Of a stretch of 64,000 nt of DNA, positions 9,974 through 18,837 are shown one piece after another. The notes under the pieces are model-generated. The model saw nothing but the letters and a program-made list of their open reading frames with translations, was not told where the DNA came from and searched no databases. A program made the translations under genes and the position numbers. Position 1 is the stretch's first letter. Each line of letters begins with the position of its first letter. This DNA is from Anaerolineales bacterium (GTDB taxonomy: Bacteria; Chloroflexota; Anaerolineae; Anaerolineales; Villigracilaceae), in the NCBI GenBank assembly GCA_016789305.1, contig JAEURJ010000013.1:124001-188000 (forward strand), written 5' to 3'.

Positions 9974-10651
9974 CTATTGTGCAGAGGCTATATTTGATTG
10001 TTCCAATAAGACCTTGCCTGTGAGCAATGAAGTACATAGTACTGTAAGTATATATAAAAATCCAAAAAACACAAACCATCGCATATATGCAATTATAGAT
10101 AAAAAATCGAATGAATAAAACAAGTTGAGAAAAAAGGATTTAAGAAAGATGGCAAGCGGTGCAATAACTGCTGGAAGAATTACGCCAAAGATGTGCGCTT
10201 TTACCCAAAAGGATGGCTTTGAAATATATTTGCCGATAATGAAAGATTGAAGACCACCAATGACAGCTCCACTAATTGGTATTGTGATAGCCAATCCAAT
10301 AATAACAACCCAAGAAGGGATATTATTATTACTTGCGACCTCAAATGCAACACTGAGAATCCAAGAGTAGAAATTAATTAAAATAATATATCCTGTTGCT
10401 GTTGCAAAAATCCATGAAGATAAATCGACGCCAAATCGTTTTAAGATAATCCACTGAAAAATTCCAACACTTAAGCTGAAAGCAAGCGGCGGAAGTATAT
10501 TTTGTAAAACAGGATTTGTAATTAATTCCAAACCAAATAGAAAATAGGTTGCTGTAGAAAGAACGAAACCGATAGTCCACCCCAGCAAATTGAAAATTGA
10601 CCATTCGGCCAAGAAAAACGATTGATTTTTTGTTGATATGTTTTCAGGCAT
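9974..10651 (-). CDS. Cassette 17: multi-pass membrane protein
   Basis: About 225 aa from the ATG (a GTG six codons earlier is the alternative start). Roughly six hydrophobic helices fill the sequence, with short loops and a small cytoplasmic-looking loop near IGKYISKPSFW. No catalytic or transport signature was recognised. Neither start has a clear ribosome site, so translation may depend on read-through transcription from the array promoter or be leaderless. It ends 6 nt before the core of its own attC. Confidence 0.7.
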   Translation of the reverse strand: MPENISTKNQSFFLAEWSIFNLLGWTIGFVLSTATYFLFGLELITNPVLQNILPPLAFSLSVGIFQWIILKRFGVDLSSWIFATATGYIILINFYSWILSVAFEVASNNNIPSWVVIIGLAITIPISGAVIGGLQSFIIGKYISKPSFWVKAHIFGVILPAVIAPLAIFLKSFFLNLFYSFDFLSIIAYMRWFVFFGFLYILTVLCTSLLTGKVLLEQSNIASAQ

Positions 10652-10693
10652 ACTGGTTGCTATACCCACAAATGAGATAATTTTGCATGAACG

Positions 10694-10822
10694 GGCTAAC
10701 GGCTTGCGTTACCTGCGTGTGGGTGGGCGTGGACTCTGCTTGGGAGCAGAAAAAACTCAAAGCCAGAAAAATGCTCGAAAATGCCGCAGAATCCCACACG
10801 TCAGGTGCACGCTTTGTTAGGT
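10694..10822 (-). repeat. attC-16
   Basis: Outer cores GGCTAAC (10694-10700) and GTTAGGT (10816-10822). Arms ACCTGCGTGTGGG and CCCACACGTCAGGT are complementary except for one extra base. Confidence 0.95.
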
Positions 10823-11317
10823 GGCGTTTTTGGCTAAGAACCTTTCAATGTCTTGAATGAATTTCAAAGTTCCTTGTTCTATTTGTTTTGTCAAAGCGGC
10901 TAAATCGCTAAAATCTGGATTATCTACCAAAATATGTTCTACAACAGAATCTACGCCTTTCGTAGGCTCAACGATTTTGTACTTGTTCCATTTACTCTTA
11001 CTAATAATTTCCCAATATTTTGCAAGAACCTGCTTGTTTTTCCCAGACAGCCAAATCTCGAACCTGAATGTATCATAAAGAAAAACAATTGCAATTTTCA
11101 AATCTCTATCTTTCAACGACTTGGGCAAGATAGAAAAATAGGTCATATCCATATACCCGTTATAAAGACTTCCAGGCGTGGAATAATCAGGATACTTGTT
11201 TGAGAAGTGATTCTTCAAACTCATCATATATTCCATTAATCCTAGATATGCTTTCTGAATCGCCCCTTTTTCTAACTGGTTTCTAAATTCAACCATATTT
11301 TCTTGCAATGATTTCAT
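10817..11317 (-). CDS. Cassette 16: DUF7000-like protein
   Basis: Start at ATG (MKSLQEN), preceded by GGAG 7 nt away; a longer frame to 11356 lacks a ribosome site. The 166-aa product begins with an amphipathic helix containing ENMVEFRNQLEKGAIQKAY, followed by the NHFSNKYPDYSTPGSLYNGYMDMTYF region, and ends with KGVDSVVEHILVDNPDFSD. From memory this resembles a widespread family of unknown function (DUF7000 group). Soluble, no signal peptide. The stop overlaps the attC core. Confidence 0.75.
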   Translation of the reverse strand: MKSLQENMVEFRNQLEKGAIQKAYLGLMEYMMSLKNHFSNKYPDYSTPGSLYNGYMDMTYFSILPKSLKDRDLKIAIVFLYDTFRFEIWLSGKNKQVLAKYWEIISKSKWNKYKIVEPTKGVDSVVEHILVDNPDFSDLAALTKQIEQGTLKFIQDIERFLAKNAT

Positions 11318-11434
11318 GCTTATCTCCATCATTCTTCTGTGAAATGCGAAAAACAAAAAATCTTATTTTTACTAGCCCAAACTACAAGAAAAAAACGCCA
11401 ACTTTTTTGAAGATTGTATTCAGCGATGGAAGCC

Positions 11435-11564
11435 ACCTAACGGTTTGCGTTACCTGCGCTGGGGCGGGGACGGCGAAGCCGTCCAGCCAGAAAAATGATA
11501 AGGCGTAAGAAACTGCTTGGGATGTGCGCAGAATCCCCAGCGTCAGGTGCACGCTTTGTTAGGC
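11435..11564 (-). repeat. attC-15
   Basis: Outer cores ACCTAAC (11435-11441) and GTTAGGC (11558-11564). Type-A arms ACCTGCGCTGGGG / CCCCAGCGTCAGGT pair perfectly around one extra base. The loop carries GACGGCGAAGCCGTC. Confidence 0.96.
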
Positions 11565-11590
11565 GGTGTTTGTAAAGTGAACTCTTCTTT

Positions 11591-12400
11591 CTATGGTTTG
11601 ACAAATGAAGTGTATGAAAATAATCCTAAACTAACGCAAGCTATACATGCAGAAATGAGTGCTATCACAACAGAAATAATAGCAATCATTCTATCTCTTG
11701 TTACATTAATTTGACCTTCCATCTTACTTAGGCGCTTTTCTATTGAGTCTACCTCCTTGCTTACAACTTTAATCGCCCCTTCGCCCTCAACTGCTGTTAT
11801 GAAGAAATCGGCATTCTTTCTCAAAAACTCATCTGTCTTCGATAATTGTGTTTTAGTAGTCTCAAGCTGGGGGACAACTTCCTCTCTAATAGCCTGAACC
11901 TCAAGCATTAATGGTCTCATTCTATTTTCAATCTCAGACATGATTTCAGGATTCTTACTTGATTTGAGACCTAATATACTATTATTTACAGTCTCCAATG
12001 AGGTTTCGATTGATTTCACTTTCTCATCTAACGAATCAATAGTAGTTCCCATAACCGTACCAGTACTATTAAAGAAGCTAGATAATTCTTTATGTGAAAT
12101 ATTTACGTTTTCTTGTACTATGAGACCAGCCGCAGATAGGTTGCTGTTTACTAAATTTACTACTTCTTCTCCCGAAAGCTTTTCGAATCCAGCCAAGGAT
12201 AATAAATTATCTGTCTCAACTGTGTTTAATTTTAGGATCTTACCGATAGTGATTATTATGTTCCGCGATGGTGAGTCTGAGCCATCCTCCCAGGAAATAA
12301 CTATGGCAGGGCTTGTTTTGAGTATGCCTGCTAATTCATCTATAGTGACCCGCCGATTTTTCATTAATTCTTTAAGCGTGCTAGAGAATTCACTGCTCAT
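11591..12400 (-). CDS. Cassette 15: XRE-type HTH, coiled-coil, membrane-anchored protein
   Basis: A 269-aa protein with an unusual architecture. An N-terminal helix-turn-helix of the XRE/Cro type spans residues 5-70 (ELAGILKTSPAIVISWEDG). A long coiled-coil region follows (about 115-235, heptad-rich with SLDEKVKSIETSLETVNN), and a single C-terminal transmembrane helix lies near 240-262 (IAIISVVIALISACIACVSLG). A DNA-binding domain tethered to the membrane suggests a membrane-linked regulator or anchor for a chromosome or plasmid site. No known family was recalled. AAGGAC precedes the ATG. Confidence 0.75.
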   Translation of the reverse strand: MSSEFSSTLKELMKNRRVTIDELAGILKTSPAIVISWEDGSDSPSRNIIITIGKILKLNTVETDNLLSLAGFEKLSGEEVVNLVNSNLSAAGLIVQENVNISHKELSSFFNSTGTVMGTTIDSLDEKVKSIETSLETVNNSILGLKSSKNPEIMSEIENRMRPLMLEVQAIREEVVPQLETTKTQLSKTDEFLRKNADFFITAVEGEGAIKVVSKEVDSIEKRLSKMEGQINVTRDRMIAIISVVIALISACIACVSLGLFSYTSFVKP

Positions 12401-12431
12401 AGTTTATTTGTCCTTTTATATTAGACTAACC

Positions 12432-12561
12432 GCCTAACGGTTTGCGTTACCTGCGCTGGGGCGGGGACGGCGAAGCCGTCCAGCCAGAAAAATGCTAAGG
12501 CGTAGGAAACTGCTTGAGATTGCCGCAGAATCCCCAGCGTCAGGTGCACGCTTTGTTGGCA
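12432..12561 (-). repeat. attC-14
   Basis: Outer cores GCCTAAC (12432-12438) and GTTGGCA (12555-12561). Type-A arms pair perfectly apart from one extra base. The right core and its flank (GTTGGCAAGAAC) are the exact 12-nt inverse of the start of its own cassette at 13150-13161, the longest such match in the array. Confidence 0.96.
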
Positions 12562-13154
12562 AGAACTGGGGAAAGAGGACACGCCGCCTAAAAAACAAAA
12601 CCACGCCTTTAACTGACTTGATTTTACACGCGCCATAATTTTTTACAAGCCCGACTTTGTTTTGGAAAATACTTTTGACTTGAAAGAATGCCAAAGCCGA
12701 GAACTTGCCGAAACCTTTGCTAAAAACTGATTTTAAGAAAAACTGACTTTGCCAGAAAAAATAAACCTGGCGAAAAAGCCAGAACCAAACTTACCAAAAC
12801 TTTTGCTAAAAACCTTGAATCCGATTTCAGAAACCTGACTTTGCTAAAAGAAGCGCAAGCCATGAAAAACGGACTTTGCCAAATGAAAGCGCTTGCTTGC
12901 CGAAACTTTGCCTAAAAATCTTGAAGCCGATTTTAGAAACCTGAGCTAATTTGACACGAAACTTTTTGAAGCAAAGACCTGAACCGATTTTAGAGAAACA
13001 AAAACTTGGAAAACTGCCACCACTAAAAATGACCGACTTTATTGAAGCAGAAATTTTGCTGAAAACCAAAACCCTGTTTTGCAAGACTCAAAACGCCAAT
13101 TTGAAGCACAACTTATTTTTGAAAAACTGACCTAAAGGATTTAATGCAAGTTCT
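12562..13154. other. Cassette 14: no convincing ORF, imperfect internal repeats
   Basis: 593 nt between two good attC sites. Short frames exist (for example 12827-13084 on the minus strand), but none has a ribosome site or protein-like composition. The DNA instead has scattered near-repeats: CTTTGCYAAAA-like words and CTTGAAxCCGATTTYAGAAACCTGA-like words occur several times with irregular spacing. It could be a decayed gene, a cassette carrying an RNA or regulatory element, or low-complexity DNA spread by slippage. Confidence 0.7.
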
Positions 13155-13284
13155 TGCCAACGGTTTGCGTTACCCGCGCTGGGGCGGGCGGCGGGACGCC
13201 GTCCGACTGGAAAAATGCTGAGGCGTAGAAAAATGCTTGGAATCGCGCCAGAATCCCCAGCGTCGGGTGCACGCTTTGTTAGCC
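13155..13284 (-). repeat. attC-13
   Basis: Outer cores TGCCAAC (13155-13161) and GTTAGCC (13278-13284). Arms ACCCGCGCTGGGG and CCCCAGCGTCGGGT show a compensatory C/G change relative to type A. Confidence 0.95.
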
Positions 13285-13309
13285 CTGTTTCATTTTAAGG
13301 ACACTTTCT

Positions 13310-13912
13310 TTACCGTTCAACACCTTCAAGAATAATAGAATCACCTGAATCGAAGCCAACAGCAATATCTCTTCTTTTTCTGTCGCCTAATATCAAATTC
13401 GGATTTATTGAACGACATATATATTTTACAGCCAAGCATGTATAGCCTAAAGCAAGAATAAACTCGGCAAAATTAGAAACATTGTTATTATTATCAACTA
13501 AACTATAGATTTCACGAAGTATTCTTGAGTCTGCGTATCTTTGTGTTGGTAAATAAGTATCTTTCTGCCAGCATGCCCAGTCGCTTGTTCTGTCATAAGA
13601 GGCAAAATTAGTTGATCCACAAATATAAAAACCACAACTGGTTTCGTTATCAAGAATAGGATTAAATAGCCCAAACCAAAATGCTTTTATATCATTAGAT
13701 GGCGGTTCGCTGGATAAAACATTTAATAACCATAACTCCAATTTTGGAATTTCACCTTCAAATTCAAAGTTGCGGATAGTTGCCCAAACAGGGTCAGGCG
13801 ATTTCATTTTGCAATAATCCAATAATTGTTCCATTCCAATGCGGACATTTGACGTTGATTCAACAACATCGCGCACAAAATAATAGTCTTTAATTCCAAG
13901 TTGATTATCCAT
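13310..13912 (-). CDS. Cassette 13: hypothetical soluble protein, 200 aa
   Basis: Not recognised. The product starts at ATG and contains a Trp- and Leu-rich middle (PKLELWLLNVLSSEPPS) followed by FWFGLFNP and a GFYICGSTNFASYD segment, then a helical C-terminal part with LALGYTCLAVKYICRS. There is no signal peptide or clear transmembrane helix, though residues 150-170 are moderately hydrophobic. The gene fills its cassette and ends 25 nt before the attC core. Confidence 0.65.
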   Translation of the reverse strand: MDNQLGIKDYYFVRDVVESTSNVRIGMEQLLDYCKMKSPDPVWATIRNFEFEGEIPKLELWLLNVLSSEPPSNDIKAFWFGLFNPILDNETSCGFYICGSTNFASYDRTSDWACWQKDTYLPTQRYADSRILREIYSLVDNNNNVSNFAEFILALGYTCLAVKYICRSINPNLILGDRKRRDIAVGFDSGDSIILEGVER

Positions 13913-13925
13913 ATTTAAGAAAAAG

Positions 13926-14055
13926 GGCTAACGGTTTGCGTTACTTGCTGGTGGGCGGGCGTGAACAAAGCTCATTATAGTGGGAAATGCTAAGGCGAGA
14001 AAAATGCCTGAAAATGCCGCTGAATCCCACCAGTCAAGTGCACGCGGTGTTGGGC
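13926..14055 (-). repeat. attC-12
   Basis: Outer cores GGCTAAC (13926-13932) and GTTGGGC (14049-14055). Unique arms ACTTGCTGGTGGG / CCCACCAGTCAAGT, again complementary. Its right core differs by one base from the start core of its own cassette. Confidence 0.95.
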
Positions 14056-14072
14056 GCGAACCCAAAGACTCG

Positions 14073-14603
14073 TTATTGTGAAAAAAGGCTTGACACTGAG
14101 CATAAAGGAAAACCATTTAGCAAGACTGGAAGCCACTCAGCGGGTTTCTCCCAATCATTTTCTCGTAAGTAGAACGGACCACCTACTACCATATCGCGCG
14201 GTTCCCATTTTTGCGAAATATCGTAGCAGAAATCATCAACCATATCGGCAGTGATAATATATCTTCGTTGTCCCCATTTTACGGGGATAAGTTCGGTAGG
14301 CTCATTGAAATTTTCATCAGATGTAATCAGCCTAAATTGGTTATTTTCAACGACAAAATTACCGCTGTACTCCATTTGTCCTCCCATATCTGTAAATACT
14401 TCAAGTGTAAAAGTGCTGTCAGTTTTAATTGAAAGATGCCACGACCAATAAAACCCCATATAGTACTCGCCTGAAAAATCTTGTATTGCTTTGTCTGTTC
14501 TCCAGTTTTCCAAGGCTGGCGAGAGACCAACCCAATATATTGCAAGAAATATACTCATTCCTGTAACCGCGAGAGCAATAAGCGTCTTTGACTTTTTAGA
14601 CAA
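14073..14603 (-). CDS. Cassette 12: single-pass membrane protein with extracytoplasmic beta domain
   Basis: The open frame extends to 14834 only by reading through attC-11, so the start is placed at TTG 14603, preceded by AAAGGG with good spacing. The 176-aa product has an N-terminal transmembrane helix (about residues 8-30), then a soluble domain with Trp- and Tyr-rich strands (FSGEYYMGFYWSW, MEYSGNFVVENNQFRLI) and two cysteines near the C-terminal end. Topology suggests export of the domain. Function unknown. Confidence 0.65.
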   Translation of the reverse strand: MSKKSKTLIALAVTGMSIFLAIYWVGLSPALENWRTDKAIQDFSGEYYMGFYWSWHLSIKTDSTFTLEVFTDMGGQMEYSGNFVVENNQFRLITSDENFNEPTELIPVKWGQRRYIITADMVDDFCYDISQKWEPRDMVVGGPFYLRENDWEKPAEWLPVLLNGFPLCSVSSLFSQ

Positions 14604-14650
14604 TGTTATCCCTTTTAGACTTGAAGCGCATAGCAAAGGTATTGCCAAGC

Positions 14651-14781
14651 ACCCAACGGTTTGCGTTACTGGCGCTGGGGTGGATGACGGCGAAGCCGTC
14701 CGAGCGGAAAAATGCTGAGGCGTAGAAAACTGCTTGAGATTGCGCCAGAATCCCCAGCGTCCAGTGCACGCTTTGTTGGGC
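14651..14781 (-). repeat. attC-11
   Basis: Outer cores ACCCAAC (14651-14657) and GTTGGGC (14775-14781). Arms ACTGGCGCTGGGG / CCCCAGCGTCCAGT combine features of two other arm types yet remain complementary. Confidence 0.95.
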
Positions 14782-14888
14782 GCGGTTGAACTTGAAGACT
14801 CGTATGCTATAAAAGTATTGCCAATATTTATCAAAATACTTCTCTCTCGTAACCGATTTTACGGTAACAAAAATGATTTCCAAAAACG

Positions 14889-15299
14889 CTACGCTTTACG
14901 ACTTTTCATGAATTCATCAACGTCAATTGAGAAAATCAAATAATATGCTACTACAGAATTAAGTATTGCTATTACCAAAAATAGAATTAAATTGAAGGCA
15001 GAAAAAACAGGGTTCACTATTGTAAGAAATACATAGCGCACCCCGACGAACACTCCCAACATTGCGCCTAGTGTTAAGAAAATTTTCGCCCAGTTTCGTC
15101 CTTTGTACAGATAAACACACGAAACAATTGTTAGTATTATTCGGATTGCATCAACAATAGTGATGAATTGCCCAATTATTATTTTGACTATTAAAGTAAA
15201 TACTTCGAATAAAACTAAATAAGCCATAATGGTGATGATAATTTGCTCACCGTTTTCAATGGAAATTTGTCTTGGTGTTTTCTGGACAGAATCTGTCAT
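14889..15299 (-). CDS. Cassette 11: small four-helix membrane protein
   Basis: A 136-aa protein that is hydrophobic almost throughout, with about four predicted transmembrane helices and short charged ends (KTPRQISIENGEQ at the start, DVDEFMKSRKA at the end). No signature motif was recognised. The 100 nt between its stop and attC-11 hold no other gene. Confidence 0.65.
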   Translation of the reverse strand: MTDSVQKTPRQISIENGEQIIITIMAYLVLFEVFTLIVKIIIGQFITIVDAIRIILTIVSCVYLYKGRNWAKIFLTLGAMLGVFVGVRYVFLTIVNPVFSAFNLILFLVIAILNSVVAYYLIFSIDVDEFMKSRKA

Positions 15300-15364
15300 A
15301 AGATAATCATACCCTACTAAAAACTACATTTGCCTGGATGCACTTGTTTTGCTTTTCGCGAAGC

Positions 15365-15494
15365 GCCCAACGGTTTGCGTTACCTGCGCTGGGGCGGGGA
15401 CGGCGAAGCCGTCCAGCCAGAAAAATGCTAAGGCGTGTAAAACTGCTTGAAATGTGCGCAGAATCCCCAGCGTCAGGTGCACGCTTTGTTGGGT
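15365..15494 (-). repeat. attC-10
   Basis: Outer cores GCCCAAC (15365-15371) and GTTGGGT (15488-15494). Type-A arms and type-A GACGGCGAAGCCGTC loop. Confidence 0.96.
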
Positions 15495-15505
15495 GGCGTT
15501 TTTAT

Positions 15506-16402
15506 TCATGAACCCTTGCTTTCTTTTTCACCGTTTTTTATGTTTTCAAATTCAGAAATAAAAGCCTTATATATTTCATAACTTTGAAGTTTGGAAAAAA
15601 TAGGGTCATTTTTTGCTTTCTCAAAATATGCAATGTCCCAAATAAACGCGGTTCTTAAGTATGATATTACCAGTCGCATATTTTCAGAATCCATTAGTTT
15701 GGTTGATGCTCTTTCTTGGGCGGTCGCATAAGCCTCAAGTGCTGGATTATATCCATAATTTTTTATACGCCAGTCAACTACGCTTTTGGAATTCCAAATC
15801 ATTGCCCATAAAATCAAAAGCCCAAATCCGCCAAAGAGAAACAAAAAGAAATTACCTGAAGATTTAGAAGCAGTTTGACTGTCTAATACAGAAACAACTT
15901 CTACATTTTGAATGCCTGCTATCCGCGCGGTAATATTTAAAGTGTCATCGTTGTTTATTGCCAGTATTTTGATAACAACTTGGTCGCCAGGATTTAATAA
16001 GGTTTTTGCTAATTCAATTTGGTTGCTTGCAATTTTAGAGGCAGTTAATTTTATTCCAGATGGCTGAGTTTCTTGAATTGTTGCTTCTCCAACTTCTGCA
16101 TTTTCCGAAAGAATTATGCGAATTGGTTCGCTGTAATCGCTTTGAGCAATTGGCTCATTTCCAGTGTTTTCTAATCTCAACAATATTAATGAAAGTGTTT
16201 GAACTGGGGCATTTTTGTAAAAGATTTCTATTTCTTTGACAACATCGGTGTTGACCGAGATTAATGGATTATTTGAAAGAACTTCGACACGAAGTTTTTT
16301 TGATGGGCGTTCGGTGGAGGAAATATATAAAGCAACAAAAATTGCGATAATACTTATTACAACGCCGATAAACTGCCATATAGGGTCTTTGAAAATCTTC
16401 AT
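15506..16402 (-). CDS. Cassette 10: two-helix membrane protein with large external domain
   Basis: 298 aa. A first transmembrane helix lies at about residues 9-28, then an approximately 150-residue domain of beta character (VVKEIEIFYKNAPVQTLSLIL, LNPGDQVVIKILAINND), a second helix near 185-207 (FLFLFGGFGLLILWAMIW) and a helical cytoplasmic tail rich in charged residues. The central domain resembles the beta-sandwich of small membrane-tethered stress or adhesion proteins, but I could not name a family. The gene ends 12 nt from the attC core. Confidence 0.65.
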   Translation of the reverse strand: MKIFKDPIWQFIGVVISIIAIFVALYISSTERPSKKLRVEVLSNNPLISVNTDVVKEIEIFYKNAPVQTLSLILLRLENTGNEPIAQSDYSEPIRIILSENAEVGEATIQETQPSGIKLTASKIASNQIELAKTLLNPGDQVVIKILAINNDDTLNITARIAGIQNVEVVSVLDSQTASKSSGNFFLFLFGGFGLLILWAMIWNSKSVVDWRIKNYGYNPALEAYATAQERASTKLMDSENMRLVISYLRTAFIWDIAYFEKAKNDPIFSKLQSYEIYKAFISEFENIKNGEKESKGS

Positions 16403-16448
16403 TACATAACCATCCTTGATGTTTCCTGTATCTTCTCAAAAGGCAGCC

Positions 16449-16577
16449 ACCCAACGGCTGGCGTTACTGGCAGGTGGGCGGGCGTGGACTCTGCCTGGGA
16501 GCAGTATAAACTTGAAGTGGGAAAAATGCTCGTAAATCGCGCAGACTCCCACCTGTCCAGTGCACGCGGTGTTGGGC
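16449..16577 (-). repeat. attC-9
   Basis: Outer cores ACCCAAC (16449-16455) and GTTGGGC (16571-16577). Type-B arms ACTGGCAGGTGGG / CCCACCTGTCCAGT. The loop carries GGACTCTGCCTGGGAGCAG instead of the type-A GACGGC sequence. Confidence 0.95.
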
Positions 16578-16584
16578 AGTGTTT

Positions 16585-17235
16585 TTATTGAGCAACACTA
16601 GCCAGTTCATTGTAAAGCATATTTTCTGTCTTGCTCACCAATCCAACCTTCGGATGTCGAGAAAAACCAGAAACCTGCTTTTCTGATGCTGCCATTGCCT
16701 TTTGAGCAAGTGGTTCTGCTTCTTTGGAGTTGCCTTCTCGATGCAGAATTATTGCCTTTATTCCATAAAAATAGTATTCTGTTGTTGGAAAAATTATTCC
16801 GCTTTTCATATCATTGAACTCATCCAATACCTGCAACGCTTCTTTGTGCAATCTGTTAATTTTGTGCTCGATAACAAATAAACCAAAAGAAAACGGCACA
16901 TTTGGCTTTACATTCGGAACTTCTCTCATTGCTTGAAGCGCCAGCAAGAAATTTTCTTCGGCTTCATCTACTTTGCCAAGTTTATTTAGACATTCAGCCT
17001 TTTGTTCGAGCAATTGTGCTTGATGGATGCGTTCAGGATGTTCTTCTAAAGCCAGATTATTTAATTCAAGAGCCGCCGAAATTTCTTTCAACCGATTAGT
17101 CTCGTAGAGATGATATGCCTGTATTTTGAGATATTGGACTCGGCTACTTTTCCTGCTCCGCTTTAAACGGGCAAAAAAATCTTCTTTATCACTTTCTGTC
17201 CATGTTGTTTTACGAAACCATTCCTGATTACTCAT
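16585..17235 (-). CDS. Cassette 9: TPR-like helical repeat protein
   Basis: The start is the ATG preceded by AGGTG; a GTG two codons earlier is possible. The 216-aa protein is all-helical, with repeats typical of tetratricopeptide proteins: AYHLYETNRLKEISAALELN, QLLEQKAECLNKLGKVDEAEENF and IKAIILHREGNSKEAEPLAQ. TPR arrays mediate protein-protein contacts; no enzymatic domain is present. Soluble, no signal peptide. Its partner is not evident from neighbouring cassettes, which are independent units. Confidence 0.7.
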   Translation of the reverse strand: MSNQEWFRKTTWTESDKEDFFARLKRSRKSSRVQYLKIQAYHLYETNRLKEISAALELNNLALEEHPERIHQAQLLEQKAECLNKLGKVDEAEENFLLALQAMREVPNVKPNVPFSFGLFVIEHKINRLHKEALQVLDEFNDMKSGIIFPTTEYYFYGIKAIILHREGNSKEAEPLAQKAMAASEKQVSGFSRHPKVGLVSKTENMLYNELASVAQ

Positions 17236-17270
17236 GAACACACCTGACTAAAATAATTTTGCAAGGAACT

Positions 17271-17400
17271 GCCCAACGGATTGCGTTACCTGCGCTGGGG
17301 CGGGGACGGCGAAGCCGTCCAGCCAGAAAAAACATAAGGCGTAGAAAACTGCTTGAGATTGCCGCAGAATCCCCAGCGTCAGGTGCACGCTTTGTTAGGT
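17271..17400 (-). repeat. attC-8
   Basis: Outer cores GCCCAAC (17271-17277) and GTTAGGT (17394-17400). Type-A arms. The right core differs by one base from the start core of its own cassette. Confidence 0.95.
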
Positions 17401-17473
17401 GCGGTTATGCACTACAGACACCTTGCCCAAATAAAAGTACAAGACATATTAATGATTATCACTTATTTCAAAA

Positions 17474-17989
17474 TTAACCACAAGGTTCTACGACAATATT
17501 AACTTTAGATGGCTGTGCATTAATTAATTTATTGACAAAAGGGTTTACTTTAAAATCTTTAACCTTTTCATCTACATTATCTGGTGTGTCAATCCATAGA
17601 TGAGAAAGTTCTTTTTCTACCATAGGTCCATAATGCAATCTTATACTTAAATGTATAGCAACATCTTCAAAATCTATTTGTTCCTCATTTTGTACGGAGA
17701 ATAATTGACGGACGAAACCTAAATATTCAAATTTGGATTTTGTGTAATTTAATTTTGAAACGAGATGTAAATCAGTTGGCTCATTTATGTCCAAATACTG
17801 AGAATTTCCCCATTCAAGTAATACCATATCTGAACATTCGACTAGGAACGAATTGTATAATCGAACTTCTTTATACCAAGAGGTGATTTTATGTAAAGCA
17901 AGTTCTCCATTTAGAGACGGATTGTCTTGAAGTTCTCTCCCTAAGGAAAAAAACTCTTCAATGAGATTGTTTAATTTTACTGTTCGCAT
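17474..17989 (-). CDS. Cassette 8: hypothetical soluble protein, 171 aa
   Basis: Not recognised. An upstream TTG at 18004 would add five residues next to attC-7; the ATG is preferred, although neither has a good ribosome site. Contents: a helical N-terminus (LIEEFFSLGRELQDN), a Trp-containing region (SWYKEVRLYNSFLVECSD), and HLSIRLHYGPMVEKELSHLW near residues 110-135. No signal peptide or membrane segment. Confidence 0.6.
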   Translation of the reverse strand: MRTVKLNNLIEEFFSLGRELQDNPSLNGELALHKITSWYKEVRLYNSFLVECSDMVLLEWGNSQYLDINEPTDLHLVSKLNYTKSKFEYLGFVRQLFSVQNEEQIDFEDVAIHLSIRLHYGPMVEKELSHLWIDTPDNVDEKVKDFKVNPFVNKLINAQPSKVNIVVEPCG

Positions 17990-18007
17990 ATAGTTTGAAA
18001 CCAAAGC

Positions 18008-18137
18008 GCCTAACGGTTTGCGTTACCTGCGCTGGGGCGGGGACGGCGAAGCCGTCCAACCAGAAAAACGATAAGGCGTAGGAAACTGTTTGGGATTGCC
18101 GCAGAATCCCCAGCGTCAGGTGCACGCTGTGTTGGGT
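18008..18137 (-). repeat. attC-7
   Basis: Outer cores GCCTAAC (18008-18014) and GTTGGGT (18131-18137). Type-A arms. Confidence 0.95.
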
Positions 18138-18267
18138 GCTGGATGAATAGCAAGATACACTTGCTAAAACCAGATTCGCAATTGCTTTCAGTAATTCTTC
18201 CATAAAGCTAAACTATTCGTTTCAATCGCTAATAATCCACTGAAAATGTGTAAAAGTGATAATTGGA

Positions 18268-18645
18268 TTAACCTTTTTCAGATTGAGCATATTGGATCAG
18301 TTCTTGAATTGATGCAAGAGCAACTTTTCCGCAGTGACGACATTTTGGAGACGGACTTACAAGGATATTTGCTCGTTTTGCTAAAGTTTGTCCACAATGA
18401 GGGCACTTTAGCTCATGAGAAATAAGAGTGCGCCATTGAATCCAATTATTTACAAATAATAACGGTAGAAAGAGCAAAACAGCAAAACCACCAGTTGATG
18501 GAAATATTCTACTTAGGACAAGTAATGACAAAAAACTTATTCCAAATATAGTGAGCGTAATATTTATTTTACGTCTCATTTCATTTCGGGCAACACTCTG
18601 GATTTTCAGTGTTTCTTTGTCAAATTTGAAATTATCTTCAATCAT
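18268..18645 (-). CDS. Cassette 7: membrane protein with C-terminal zinc ribbon
   Basis: A 125-aa protein with two transmembrane helices (about residues 27-45 and 50-68) and a C-terminal pair of zinc-binding knuckles, CPHCG (around 81-85) and CRHCG (around 101-105), 20 residues apart. Such small membrane proteins with a cytosolic rubredoxin-type knuckle are common, usually of unknown role. The 130 nt between its stop and attC-7 hold no other gene. AGGGA precedes the ATG. Confidence 0.7.
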   Translation of the reverse strand: MIEDNFKFDKETLKIQSVARNEMRRKINITLTIFGISFLSLLVLSRIFPSTGGFAVLLFLPLLFVNNWIQWRTLISHELKCPHCGQTLAKRANILVSPSPKCRHCGKVALASIQELIQYAQSEKG

Positions 18646-18694
18646 AAAATTTCCCTATCCTGTAAAAATATTGTGTTCATCTTTTTGACCAAGC

Positions 18695-18824
18695 ACCCAA
18701 CGGTTTGCGTTACCTGCGCTGGGGCGGGGACGGCGAAGCCGTCCAGCCAGAAAAATGACAAGGCGTGTAAAACTGCTTGGGATGTGCGCAGAATCCCCAG
18801 CGTCAGGTGCACGCTTTGTTAGGC
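18695..18824 (-). repeat. attC-6
   Basis: Outer cores ACCCAAC (18695-18701) and GTTAGGC (18818-18824). Type-A arms. Confidence 0.96.
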
Positions 18825-18837
18825 GCTTTACTATCTC

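Noticed and set aside
12434..12694. Short minus-strand frames overlapping attC-14
   Set aside because: They run through the recombination site and share the same translated attC sequence seen at other attC sites, so they are shadows.
14604..14834. N-terminal extension of the cassette-12 gene to 14834
   Set aside because: The extra 77 codons would read through attC-11 and have no protein-like character; a TTG with a good AAAGGG site gives a clean membrane protein.
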